This document shows positions 29,299-38,176 of a stretch of DNA of 64,000 nt, piece after piece. Position 1 is the stretch's first letter. Each line of letters opens with the position of its first letter. Made by a program: the position numbers and the translations under genes. This stretch comes from Candidatus Jidaibacter acanthamoeba (lineage in GTDB: Bacteria > Pseudomonadota > Alphaproteobacteria > Rickettsiales > Midichloriaceae). The stretch covers positions 1 through 64,000 of the forward strand of contig NZ_JSWE01000058.1 of NCBI RefSeq assembly GCF_000815465.1. The letters run 5' to 3'. The notes under the pieces were generated by a model. It was not told the origin of the DNA. It made no database searches and was given only the letters and a program-made list of their open reading frames with translations.

Positions 29299-31014
29299 AT
29301 GAATATTTTTAATCAGTTTTTAGAAAAATTACATCAGATTATAACCATGAAGTACGGCTCGGGAATTGATATGCAATCAATTTCGATGGAGTATCCAAGG
29401 GATAAAACGCATGGAGATTTATCAACTAATGCTGCAATGATTTTAACTAAACAGCTCAAAAAAGCACCTAAAGATATTGCTTTAGAAATAGTAGACGAAC
29501 TAAAGAAGCACCCTGATATTGTTAAATGTGAGATTGCTGGAGCTGGTTTTATCAATATCTTTTTAGAGAGCAGCTTTTGGGCTAATTTAGTCGGGAATGT
29601 ACTTGAGTCGGGTGAAGAATACGGCAAACTTAATATCGGAGGGGGGAAAAAGATAGGTCTTGAATTTGTATCGGCTAATCCGACGGGACCCATGCATATC
29701 GGCCATTCCAGGGGTGCTATATATGGTGACGCATTAGCTAGCCTTCTTGAATTTACCGGATTTAAGGTTACCAGGGAATTCTACATAAATGATTATGGAG
29801 GGCAGATTGAGATACTGGGTGAATCAGTCTTTATAAGATATAAAGAAGTTTTAGGGGAAAATGTTACTATGCCGGACGAGTATTACCCGGGGGAATATCT
29901 GGTCGAGGTCGGTAAAAAGTTAAAGGATAAATTCGGTGATAAACTACTTCTTGCTGATGAAGTAGAGAGAAAGGATGTCATCAAACAATTTGCGGTAAAA
30001 GCCATGATGGGGTTGATTAAGGATGATCTCAAATTGCTTGGTGTCGAGCATGATATATTTACCTCTGAACGCTTTGATATAATTGAGAAAAATAAAAATG
30101 AAGAAGCTTTTGAATTATTGAAAAGCAAAGGATTAATTTACCGCGGAATATTAGAAGCGCCTAAAGGTAAAACTCCCGATGACTGGGAGCCGCGCGAGCA
30201 GGAATTGTTTAAATCAACCGAGTTCGGAGATGATATTGATAGAGCGCTTAAGAAATCAAACGGCAGCTTTACCTATTTTGCAACTGACATTGCTTATCAC
30301 TTGGATAAAATACAGAGAGGTTTTGATGAGTTGATATTGCTGCTTGGAGCAGACCATGCCGGGTATATTAAACGTATTAAAGCGGTGGTCAGTGCCTTGA
30401 GTGACGGTAAAATTAACCTGGATGTAAAAATTAACCAACTGGTAAACCTGCTTAAAAACGGTGAACCGTTCAAGATGTCAAAGCGTGCGGGTAAGTTTAT
30501 TACCGTGCAGGATATGGTTGAAGAGGTGGGCAAAGATATTTTACGATTCGTCATGCTTAGCCGTAAGGCGGATACCGTGCTTGATTTGGATTTTGCTAAA
30601 GCTAAAGAACAGAGTAAGGAAAACCCTGTGTTCTATGTGCAATATGCTCACACCCGTGCCTGCTCTGTGCTTAGAAAAGCAGCAGAGGCTAATATAAAAG
30701 TTGAGCAAGTAGATTATTCTCATCTAAAAGATAGGGGAGAAATAAACTTGATTAAGCAAATTATGCTGTTCCCCAAAATTATTGAAGCTTCAGCTTTAGC
30801 TCATGAGCCGCATAGAATCACTTTTTATTTATGTGAGCTTGCGAATGAGTTCCATTCGCTCTGGTCAAGAGGAGTTGAGGATGATAAGCTTAGAGTTATT
30901 ATTGCTGATAATATGGAGCTTACAAAAGCAAGACTTGCGCTTATTATAGCGGCCAAAAACACCTTAGCAATCGGTCTTGGTATCTTAAAAATTTCAGCAC
31001 TGGAACAAATGTAG
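29299..31014 (+). CDS. argS: Arginyl-tRNA synthetase
   Basis: ArgRS charges tRNA-Arg. The 571-residue class I enzyme has the N-terminal tRNA-binding domain, the HIGH motif in GPMHIGHSRGAIYGD at about residues 130-144, the KMSK-like KMSKRAG at about 392-398 and a C-terminal anticodon-binding helical domain (EPHRITFYLCELANEFHSLW). The length is typical. It is followed by tRNA-His. Confidence 0.97.
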   Translation: MNIFNQFLEKLHQIITMKYGSGIDMQSISMEYPRDKTHGDLSTNAAMILTKQLKKAPKDIALEIVDELKKHPDIVKCEIAGAGFINIFLESSFWANLVGNVLESGEEYGKLNIGGGKKIGLEFVSANPTGPMHIGHSRGAIYGDALASLLEFTGFKVTREFYINDYGGQIEILGESVFIRYKEVLGENVTMPDEYYPGEYLVEVGKKLKDKFGDKLLLADEVERKDVIKQFAVKAMMGLIKDDLKLLGVEHDIFTSERFDIIEKNKNEEAFELLKSKGLIYRGILEAPKGKTPDDWEPREQELFKSTEFGDDIDRALKKSNGSFTYFATDIAYHLDKIQRGFDELILLLGADHAGYIKRIKAVVSALSDGKINLDVKINQLVNLLKNGEPFKMSKRAGKFITVQDMVEEVGKDILRFVMLSRKADTVLDLDFAKAKEQSKENPVFYVQYAHTRACSVLRKAAEANIKVEQVDYSHLKDRGEINLIKQIMLFPKIIEASALAHEPHRITFYLCELANEFHSLWSRGVEDDKLRVIIADNMELTKARLALIIAAKNTLAIGLGILKISALEQM

Positions 31015-31089
31015 GGATTTTCCTAGAATTTCTCCTAAAAAAGATTTGCTTTTTCGGCAAAGAAAGTTATATATATGTATATCTTTTAT

Positions 31090-31167
31090 GGCGGGCGTAG
31101 CTCAGTTGGTTAGAGCGCAAGGTTGTGGTTCTTGAGGCCGCGGATTCGATCTCCGTCGCTCGCCCCA
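31090..31167 (+). tRNA. tRNA-His (anticodon GTG), CCA encoded
   Basis: The acceptor GCGGGCG (31091-31097) pairs with CGCTCGC (31157-31163) with one G-T pair. The extra G at 31090 (position -1) faces the discriminator C at 31164, the identity element of histidine tRNA, and CCA is encoded. The anticodon loop is TTGTGGT with GTG, on the stem CAAGG/TCTTG. Ten Ts follow directly and could terminate transcription. Some alphaproteobacteria lack G-1; this one keeps it. Confidence 0.95.
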
Positions 31168-31477
31168 TTTTTTTTTTATTTGCAATTTCTAATCTTTATT
31201 GAATAAGCTTGTCATTTTTGACATTTTTTATTAAAAAATAATTACTCTTAATATCTTATTAATATAATGTAATAAAAATTAGTATAATTTAGTTTTTTCT
31301 TATAAATGATAATATTGTTGTAACAATAATAGATTATAATATACCGATCATAAGTAAATGAATAATTTTAATGTTTTTCAGTAATTTAAAAATGGATAAA
31401 TTCCTTTTTATAATTATCTGTTAATTAAAAAGTTATCTATTTGATTAAATATTTTAATCCTAAGTGAGAAGAATTTT
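31168..31477. other. AT-rich intergenic region upstream of a membrane/coiled-coil gene
   Basis: These 310 bases begin with the T run after tRNA-His and end with GTGAGAAG just before the start of the next gene. They are almost entirely A and T. No ORF or RNA gene is visible. The region presumably carries the promoter of the gene at 31478. Confidence 0.5.
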
Positions 31478-33259
31478 ATGCGAAATTTTGTTAGAAATTA
31501 TAATCCGTTTACTCTATCTGCCGATGTGGTTAGAGGCGGGTTTAGCTTTGTTAAAGGTACAACCTATTTTATAGGCAAAGATCTTGTAATATTACCGTCT
31601 TTAACGATAGCTTCATCAACTGTAGCATTTTTAGGAACTGCTTTACATAATGATAGTATATTAAATTATGGCATTGATTTAAGAGAAAAAGCACAAGATA
31701 TTTTTTACAGCTCTAAAAATGATTTTTTTGATGCTTTCGGTAAAAATGGGCTTGGAAATATCGCTAAAGGCATAAGTGGTCTAACTGTTCATGCGGCAAT
31801 TACCAATGCTATCTCATTATATTATTTTAATTTTGCGTATTATGATCTAAAGTATCAATTAAGAGTAGTTTATAACCATGCATTATCCCAAGCAAGCTCT
31901 ATTTATAGCTACGCGGCAGAGAAAGCTATTATTGCTTATAATTATGCTTATACACAAACAACTTCAATTTTAAATACTGCTTCTATAGAAATTTCTACTG
32001 CTCTTCAACCATACTATAATACTGTTTTATCTCATACTCAGCCGATTATAAATATGGCTAACGATTCGGTAAATAGTGTAGCAAAATATGCGGTTGATGC
32101 TTTCCATGATCCGAAGCAAGCTTTAACAGCTGTGCAAAATTACGTATCTTCTAATTTTAGTTTTAATTATGCAAATGCCGTAGGGCTCCTTATTTCTAGT
32201 GCCCAATTATATGGTGCATATAGTACTTTTAAAAATTTTAATGAGTTAGCAAAATTAGGTGTTAATTATAGGTTCAGTAAATATGCAGTAACATTAGCAG
32301 AGCTGGGCGCTGCATCTGTTACTGCTTTACAATCAACCGGACTATATACGTTTACTCCGGAAGTTGTGTTATGCTGTATGGCAGCTCATGCGGTTGGCCA
32401 TTATGTGATTAACTCTCTGGTTAATATGAAAAAACAAGTGTTTTCTGAACAGCTAAAAACGGAAAGATTAGATGAAAGGATTGAAAACACCGGTAGATTT
32501 GCAGCTAAGCAGGTTGAATTGTTACATGCTGCAGAAGCTAAAGTTCAAGAGCTTAATCGGAAAGTAGTGACCCTTGAAAAAGAATCGGAAAGATTAGCTA
32601 AAAGACTTGATAATACCGGTGCATATGCAGCTAAGCAGGGTGAATTACTACATGTTGAACAGGGTAGAGTTCAAGAGCGTAATCAGGAAATAGCGGCGCT
32701 TAGGAATGAATCGGAAAGATTAAACAAAAGACTTAAAAAAACCGGTGCATATGCAGCTGATAAAGCAGGGCAGCTATGTGCTGAGCAAGGTAAAACATAT
32801 GAAGCCAGAAAAGCTTTAAATAAAACCGAAGCTGAGTTTGCTCTAACCAAAGAACAATTAGCCGGTCAACGTAAACAGAATGACTTTAAAGATGGGATTC
32901 TAGGAAGATTGAGAGAGCATAAATATGAGCAAGGTATTGTTCTAGCTCAAACTAAAGCTGAGTTAGCTCTAACTAAAAAGTATTGTTTGGAAGCTTATGG
33001 TGAAAGAAATGAAGTTTTTGCTCAGGGTATGTTAAATGGTATGATAATTGCGGGCTCTGTGCAGGAAGGGATAGATACTCAAGCTCAATTAAATGAAGTT
33101 AGTAATCAGTTAGCACGTACTCAAGAACGCTTACAAGAAGTGCAAGAACAGGTAGTGCATCTTCGTAGATTTAATAAGAGGCCATCTGGAGGGTTCAGTG
33201 CGAAATTAATTGAGGATGCTCGTAGAGCGGTCGGTAATGCCATAGATAATGGCATCTAA
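31478..33259 (+). CDS. Large membrane/coiled-coil protein with three 42-residue repeats
   Basis: I do not recognise this 593-residue protein by name. Hydrophobic segments lie at about residues 36-56 (LVILPSLTIASSTVAFLGTAL), 233-248 and 292-311. Residues 120-220 are Tyr/Ala/Ser-rich helices. From about 320 a long coiled coil begins, containing three 42-residue units (ERLxxRxxxTGxxAAKQxELLHxxxxxVQExN...). Residues about 233-315 align with residues 237-320 of the protein at 33492, so the two are paralogues. A GAGAAG lies before the ATG. A hairpin terminator follows. Such proteins in Rickettsiales may act at the host interface; that is inference. Confidence 0.72.
   Translation: MRNFVRNYNPFTLSADVVRGGFSFVKGTTYFIGKDLVILPSLTIASSTVAFLGTALHNDSILNYGIDLREKAQDIFYSSKNDFFDAFGKNGLGNIAKGISGLTVHAAITNAISLYYFNFAYYDLKYQLRVVYNHALSQASSIYSYAAEKAIIAYNYAYTQTTSILNTASIEISTALQPYYNTVLSHTQPIINMANDSVNSVAKYAVDAFHDPKQALTAVQNYVSSNFSFNYANAVGLLISSAQLYGAYSTFKNFNELAKLGVNYRFSKYAVTLAELGAASVTALQSTGLYTFTPEVVLCCMAAHAVGHYVINSLVNMKKQVFSEQLKTERLDERIENTGRFAAKQVELLHAAEAKVQELNRKVVTLEKESERLAKRLDNTGAYAAKQGELLHVEQGRVQERNQEIAALRNESERLNKRLKKTGAYAADKAGQLCAEQGKTYEARKALNKTEAEFALTKEQLAGQRKQNDFKDGILGRLREHKYEQGIVLAQTKAELALTKKYCLEAYGERNEVFAQGMLNGMIIAGSVQEGIDTQAQLNEVSNQLARTQERLQEVQEQVVHLRRFNKRPSGGFSAKLIEDARRAVGNAIDNGI
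32461..32836 (+). repeat. Three in-frame tandem repeats of 126 bp
   Basis: Copies begin with GGAAAGATTA at 32461, 32587 and 32713, spaced exactly 126 bp (42 codons) apart. Each carries an ACCGGT-containing segment and GCAGCTAAGCAGG or a close variant. The third copy has diverged in its second half. The repeats lie inside the coiled-coil part of the gene at 31478 and keep the frame and heptad register. Confidence 0.85.
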
Positions 33260-33283
33260 TATTTTAGCAGTTATACAGCCAAC

Positions 33284-33321
33284 AAAAAAAGCGTGTGGAA
33301 AATATCCCGCGCTTTTTTATT
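33284..33321 (+). terminator. Rho-independent terminator after the coiled-coil gene
   Basis: An A-run plus GCGTG pairs with CGCGC plus a T-run (AAAAAAGCGTG ... CCCGCGCTTTTTT), with a short AAAATAT loop region, 25 bp after the stop codon. Confidence 0.75.
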
Positions 33322-33491
33322 TTCTGGACGGTAATTTAGAATTTTAATTATTAATAAAATTGAAATAATTTACTTAAAATCTATTAAATATTTTTATTTT
33401 AAAGCGCAAGTGTAATATTTATGTAGTATAAAGAGGTTGTAATTATATTTAATTAACAATAATAAATATACTACAGCTTCAAGAGGGGTAT

Positions 33492-34646
33492 ATGAGAAGA
33501 AGTGAAAAAAGAAGGGCGTCGCCGGAAGGCTTAAATAATATTCTTACAAAAAAACAGAAAGTGCAGCCTACACTTGATAAAGTGCCAGTATACGGTGCAG
33601 GGGTATTTTGGCGTGAAGGTGAGCCAAAAGCTGAGCGTATTGAAGGTTCTGAATTTCTTGATTCATCGGACTTTATTTGGTATGAGAATAATAGAGTCCA
33701 AGAAGATACAATAAATGATAGCTTAGAAGAAGAAATAAACACTAACGCACAGCAATTAGCTGAAACAATTGGAGAACCTATGTCTTTATCCGGTGCTTTT
33801 AAATCCGTCGTAAATTTAGTCGAAAGAATTGATTCTTATCCCAAAGTTAAGGATTTGTATCAACAATTTAAGGCTAGCGAGAAGCATAGAACTGCTATCT
33901 CTATAGTTAATGATTGTAAAAATGAATTTTTTATAAATTGCTTTGCCACTTCTTTACTAAGCTTTAGCTTACTTGTAAATTTTTCAGCAATTAGGCACTC
34001 AGCTACCATGCTTATGTATAGAAGTTTTGATACCTATATAGTTCCGCCTTTCAATCTAGTCTCCGGATTTTTAAGTAACAGTTATTTGGCAATTGAACCG
34101 ATGCTCGGCGGTAACGTTTTGGATTTGATATCTAATACTAAAGATGTGGTTTTAGAGGCAATTCAAAATGCTCCGAGCCGTTGTGATATTGTTGGTACCG
34201 GCTTAGGTTTAGTATTAGCTGCATTTCAAGGAAAATCAGCTTATAGAACATGGGAAAAATTTGGGGAATTGGAAAAATTAGAGAATACTACATATAAATC
34301 AAAATATTTGGTTGCCGGATTAGAAGCTGTATGTACGGCTTCTACCTTGCTTCATTCTACCGCTCTGATTACCGTGCCGCCGGTTTATTTAGCTAGCTCA
34401 GCCGTGCTATATTGTATATCTCATTATGTTATTCAACCTGTTCTTGATAAATATGCTTCGCAATATAGTCAGATAGAGCAACTTAAGAAAGAGAATAGAA
34501 GATTAGCTAAAGGTAAGGATAAATTGAGTGATGGGGATGAACAACTGCAAATAGATGAAGAACCGGAATATATATTTAAATCTTCTCCGACTAGTTATGC
34601 ACATTCAAGCTCCTCTTCCTCGAGCAGCTGTTCTTACACAAGATAA
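33492..34646 (+). CDS. Membrane protein, paralogue of the 31478 product, with poly-Ser tail
   Basis: I do not recognise this 384-residue protein by name. It has a basic start (MRRSEKRR), an acidic middle, and hydrophobic segments at about residues 145-163, 233-250 and 290-318. Residues 237-320 (GLGLVLAAFQGKSAYRTW ... AVLYCISHYVI) align with 233-315 of the protein encoded at 31478. A short charged coiled coil follows, and the C-terminus ends in eight consecutive serines and a Cys. The serine run uses five different serine codons, so it is not a simple DNA repeat. GAGGGG lies before the ATG. Confidence 0.7.
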   Translation: MRRSEKRRASPEGLNNILTKKQKVQPTLDKVPVYGAGVFWREGEPKAERIEGSEFLDSSDFIWYENNRVQEDTINDSLEEEINTNAQQLAETIGEPMSLSGAFKSVVNLVERIDSYPKVKDLYQQFKASEKHRTAISIVNDCKNEFFINCFATSLLSFSLLVNFSAIRHSATMLMYRSFDTYIVPPFNLVSGFLSNSYLAIEPMLGGNVLDLISNTKDVVLEAIQNAPSRCDIVGTGLGLVLAAFQGKSAYRTWEKFGELEKLENTTYKSKYLVAGLEAVCTASTLLHSTALITVPPVYLASSAVLYCISHYVIQPVLDKYASQYSQIEQLKKENRRLAKGKDKLSDGDEQLQIDEEPEYIFKSSPTSYAHSSSSSSSSCSYTR

Positions 34647-34702
34647 ATGTAAGCAAAAAAATACTTAGAATAACTTAGGTTGTAAGTTCCAGTTAATAAT
34701 AA

Positions 34703-34745
34703 CAAAGCCCCTTGTGTGTGTGGGTAACTATCAAAGGGCTTTATA
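34703..34745. terminator. Hairpin between convergent genes
   Basis: AAAGCCC (34704-34710) pairs with GGGCTTT (34736-34742), with further pairing inside the loop (TTG/CAA). It lies between the ends of the forward membrane gene and the reverse htpG, and has modest T tracts on both sides. Confidence 0.6.
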
Positions 34746-34756
34746 ATATAATAAAA

Positions 34757-36649
34757 TTAAGCGGATACCGCTTTAGCAATAAACTCATTTATTTTCTTAG
34801 TGAAAGCGTATGGGTCATCCATAGCTTCACCGGCGATTAGGCATGCCTGATTAAATATAATTTCAACTAAATCGGCTGCTTTATTTTCCTCACTGCCAAG
34901 TAGCTTTTTAATATTAATTAAAATCGGGTGGTTCGGGTTAATTTCTAAAATTTTAGCAGTTTTTTTAGAAAGCTGCTTTTGGTCTATAAGGTATTTTTCC
35001 ATTCTGATATTCATTGCTCCTTCCGGAATAGCCAGACATGATGGACTATCAACCAGTTTTTTAGAAATTTTTACCTCCTTAACCCTATCGGTTAGAACGT
35101 TTTTAATATAAGTAACCAGTTCTTCATCGTTAGCTTGAGTGGAGCTATCTTCAGTATCAGGCATTTTTTCTTCTTGAGGTGCTTCAATTTTCTTAATACT
35201 GTCTAAATCAATTCCTGCCGTATTAATTGAGCGTAATTCTTTGTTTTTATATTGATTAATTACATTTACCCAGAAGTCGTCAACGTAATCAGGTAATAAA
35301 ATTACTTCAATATCACGCTTGGCAAAGCCTTCCAGTTGAGGATTTTTTCTCAAATCTTCCAGGCTAATTCCGGTTAAGAAATAAATGTGTTCCTGTCCGT
35401 CAAGCATATTGCTTATATATTCATCAAGGCTAATTAAGTTTTCACCTGATTTAGTAGTATAAAAGCGGCATGCTTCAAGTAACTGTTCTTTTTCCTCCAG
35501 AGCACCTTCACACAAACCTTCTTTCATAACCTCGCCGAAGTTAAGCCAAAACTTCTTATACTCTTCTTTCTCTTGCTCAGCTTTAGTTTTAAGCGTAGAT
35601 AATACACGTTTTACAATAGATTTTCTTATCTTTGTTATAATCTGATTATGTTGAAAAGTTTCTCGGCTGATGTTTAGCGGCAAATCTTCCGAGTCAATCA
35701 CCCCCCTCAAGAACCTTAAATATGAAGGAATAAGATTCGGTTCATCTTCAGTGATAAATACTTTTTTTACATACAATTTTACTCTTCCCTTACGGTCAGG
35801 ATGGAATAAATCAAAAGGTTTTTGGCTGGGTATATAAAGTAAGCTGGTATACTCTACTGCACCTTCTGCTTTATTATGTAAAGTTATCCAAGGAGTATCG
35901 GGAGCATGTGCTACATGATGGTAGAACTCTTTATACTGCTCTTCACTAATTTCCCCCTTGCTTCTAGTCCAAAGTGCGGAAGCGGAGTTGACGAGTTCCG
36001 AATTAGCATTTTCATCGACCAGATATATAGGGAAAGAAATGTGATCCGAATATGTTTTTATAATATATTGCAGCTTATATTTTTCTAAATATTCAATGTC
36101 GGAATCTTGAATAGTAAGCCTGATTTCAGTGCCTCTGGATTTAGGTTCTGCGGAAGATGAGATGGAATATTCCCCACTTCCTTCCGATTCCCAAACATAA
36201 GTTTGATCCTGGCCTGCTTTAGTAGAATAAACTTTAACTTTTTTCGCAACCATAAAAGCGGAATAAAACCCAACCCCGAATTGCCCGATAAGCTGTAAAC
36301 CTTCTTTAGAGTTTTTATCCTGCAGATTAGAAAGGAATTTTTGGGTACCGGAGCTTGCAATAGTTCCCAGGTTTTGAATAAGATCATTCTTATCCATCCC
36401 GATACCATTATCTCGAATTACAAGCTCACCGTTTTGCTTATCAATAATTATTTCAATTTTTAGCTCATCTTCAGTAGCAAAGGTAGGATTATTTATTGAC
36501 TCATACCTAAGCTTATCGCATGCATCTGAAGCATTGGAAATCAGTTCTCTTAAAAATATATCTTTATTAGTATAAAGAGAGTGAATCATAAGTTGTAAAA
36601 CTTTGCCGACCTCGGCATCAAATTTTCTGATTTCTTGAGACATAGCCAT
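34757..36649 (-). CDS. htpG: Chaperone HtpG (Hsp90)
   Basis: HtpG is the bacterial Hsp90. The 630-residue product has the N-terminal GHKL ATPase domain with ELISNASDACDKLRY at about residues 35-49, the DNGIGM motif and the GQFGVGFYS loop. The middle domain (SRETFQHNQIITKI, with the catalytic Arg) and the C-terminal dimerisation domain follow. The length is typical. Met3 (MSQEI) is an equally plausible start. It sits between unrelated accessory genes. Confidence 0.97.
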   Translation of the reverse strand: MAMSQEIRKFDAEVGKVLQLMIHSLYTNKDIFLRELISNASDACDKLRYESINNPTFATEDELKIEIIIDKQNGELVIRDNGIGMDKNDLIQNLGTIASSGTQKFLSNLQDKNSKEGLQLIGQFGVGFYSAFMVAKKVKVYSTKAGQDQTYVWESEGSGEYSISSSAEPKSRGTEIRLTIQDSDIEYLEKYKLQYIIKTYSDHISFPIYLVDENANSELVNSASALWTRSKGEISEEQYKEFYHHVAHAPDTPWITLHNKAEGAVEYTSLLYIPSQKPFDLFHPDRKGRVKLYVKKVFITEDEPNLIPSYLRFLRGVIDSEDLPLNISRETFQHNQIITKIRKSIVKRVLSTLKTKAEQEKEEYKKFWLNFGEVMKEGLCEGALEEKEQLLEACRFYTTKSGENLISLDEYISNMLDGQEHIYFLTGISLEDLRKNPQLEGFAKRDIEVILLPDYVDDFWVNVINQYKNKELRSINTAGIDLDSIKKIEAPQEEKMPDTEDSSTQANDEELVTYIKNVLTDRVKEVKISKKLVDSPSCLAIPEGAMNIRMEKYLIDQKQLSKKTAKILEINPNHPILINIKKLLGSEENKAADLVEIIFNQACLIAGEAMDDPYAFTKKINEFIAKAVSA

Positions 36650-36830
36650 ATCAATTAAAAATTATTTTCAAGAAATGATATAATAATTAATTATTAATTC
36701 TCAACCCCTATTATTAAAAATAATTTTAAAAAATATATTTGATTAATTATTAAAAATTTGCGACAATTAAATTATATATTTGATCAAATATTTAATGTTT
36801 TATTATTAATTAATGAAAATAGGGGGAATT

Positions 36831-37532
36831 ATGAGTAAGGGAGTGGTAAAAGAGGTTTTAGATGTATTAAATAGTTTAGGTAACTTAGCTGAGGGTGCGG
36901 TTAAAATGGATCCGAATGAGGTAATGAGTTCTACTAAATCGCTTGTGGCGGAATTAGGTGGATTAATTAGCCAAAGCGGAGATATCAGAAAAGACTTAAA
37001 GGGTAATATCAGTAGTATAATTGATGAATTTAAAGATAATAAAACCCCTGCCGACATAATTAACGACTTGGTAAAACTGGAGCAAAATTTTGAGCAAATA
37101 TCCGGATCGTTTATAGTTCTTAAGGATGCATTGGTTGCTACAATTACTAAATTGAAAGAAGCTTTCGTAGAAATAAAAGACTATGTAAGCCAAGTGGTTC
37201 AAAGCGGTAAAGAGATGGTGAGTACTTTTATAGCCACAGATAAAGAACTTATCGCAGGGATTAAATCAACATGGAGTGAATCTAAGAATGAAACAAGCGG
37301 GCACCATGATCTCGGGTTCTTCTTTAAACAAGTTGCCGGGAAAACTAAGGAAGTTATCAAGGATCAGATTGAAGCTGTAGGAAAGTGTGTGCATGATGTA
37401 GTTGCAATAAATGATACTAAAAAGCTAATTGATTTTGCCGAAGGTCTCTTAAGTTCCGCTCAAAACAGCTCGGATTCTTATATGGCTATAGAGCCGGCTT
37501 ATAATGTATCTTCAGTACATAGCGATCTATAA
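36831..37532 (+). CDS. All-helical hypothetical protein
   Basis: I do not recognise this 233-residue protein. It is predicted to be mostly helical, with amphipathic segments such as LVKLEQNFEQISG and KEAFVEIKDYVSQVVQSGKEM, and it has no signal peptide or membrane segment. An upstream in-frame ATG at 36813 exists, but the ATG at 36831 follows AGGGGGAATT, a strong ribosome binding site. The gene is flanked by AT-rich DNA and ends in a clear terminator, so it appears to be a single transcription unit. The overall look is reminiscent of phasin-like or pore-forming helical bundles, without a convincing match. Confidence 0.68.
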   Translation: MSKGVVKEVLDVLNSLGNLAEGAVKMDPNEVMSSTKSLVAELGGLISQSGDIRKDLKGNISSIIDEFKDNKTPADIINDLVKLEQNFEQISGSFIVLKDALVATITKLKEAFVEIKDYVSQVVQSGKEMVSTFIATDKELIAGIKSTWSESKNETSGHHDLGFFFKQVAGKTKEVIKDQIEAVGKCVHDVVAINDTKKLIDFAEGLLSSAQNSSDSYMAIEPAYNVSSVHSDL

Positions 37533-37554
37533 TTACTAAAACATTATTATAAAG

Positions 37555-37592
37555 AAACGGTCTAACAACATCAAATGTTAGATCGTTTTTTT
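37555..37592. terminator. Rho-independent terminator between convergent genes
   Basis: AACGGTCTAACA (37556-37567) pairs with TGTTAGATCGTT (37576-37587) with one mismatch around an 8-base loop, followed by a T run. It serves the helical protein gene and perhaps also the reverse phosphatase gene. Confidence 0.88.
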
Positions 37593-37608
37593 ATTGGAAG
37601 TTTAAAGC

Positions 37609-38154
37609 TTAAAGTTTTAGATCTACCATTAAAGAAAATCCTTCCAAATAGCCGATATATCTGGTTTTAATTTCCTCAAATTGAGAAGAAAATTTATAGC
37701 CGATTAAGTTAAGTATGGTTCCGTGACCGATAATTAATACGTGAGAAAGTTCAGATGACGGGTTATATTGCTTAATAGCACTTAATATATCAGTATAAGC
37801 TTTATTAGTATATCTTTCCCAGGAATTGTTTTTATCTTTGCTTAAGATTTCATTGGGGGTGGCATAGGGACGTAGCATAATACTTTTACTGACTTCGCTG
37901 ATATCTTTATCATCTTCGGGCAAGTATAAAGTAGGAATCTCAATATAGGGGACTTTAGTGCTTACCCCATAAAGAATAATATCAGCTGTTTCTCTGGTTC
38001 TTACCGCCGAAGAATGAATTACTAAGTCATACTTAACACCATTCGATATCTTTTTATAAGTTAAGGCTTGTTCAATGCCTTTTGAGGTCAAAATCCTGTT
38101 TTTGTCGTCACCGGCGGGGCTTGAATGTGCGTGTCTTAAAAGAGTTAATCTCAT
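37609..38154 (-). CDS. SixA-type histidine phosphatase
   Basis: The 181-residue product belongs to the histidine phosphatase superfamily. It starts MRLTLLRHAHSS, where RHA holds the phospho-accepting His, and has VIHSSAVRTRETADII with the second catalytic Arg and LIIGHGTILNLIGY with the second His. SixA proteins dephosphorylate phosphohistidine on signalling or PTS proteins; the target here is unknown. A longer frame back to 38211 overlaps lysS and is rejected in favour of this ATG, 22 bp after the lysS stop. Confidence 0.85.
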   Translation of the reverse strand: MRLTLLRHAHSSPAGDDKNRILTSKGIEQALTYKKISNGVKYDLVIHSSAVRTRETADIILYGVSTKVPYIEIPTLYLPEDDKDISEVSKSIMLRPYATPNEILSKDKNNSWERYTNKAYTDILSAIKQYNPSSELSHVLIIGHGTILNLIGYKFSSQFEEIKTRYIGYLEGFSLMVDLKL

Positions 38155-38176
38155 AATTTGATTTACTGGGGGGTTA

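Noticed and set aside
30461-30697. Open frame inside argS in another frame
   Set aside because: It is a shadow of argS and has no start signal of its own.
31054-31072. Small hairpin TTTGC/GCAAA after argS
   Set aside because: The stem is only 5 bp and has no T tract; it is too weak to call a terminator.
36677-36704. Possible promoter for htpG (TTGAGA-N16-TATATC on the reverse strand)
   Set aside because: The -10 lacks the final T, the region is almost pure AT so chance matches are expected, and no heat-shock sigma consensus is visible.
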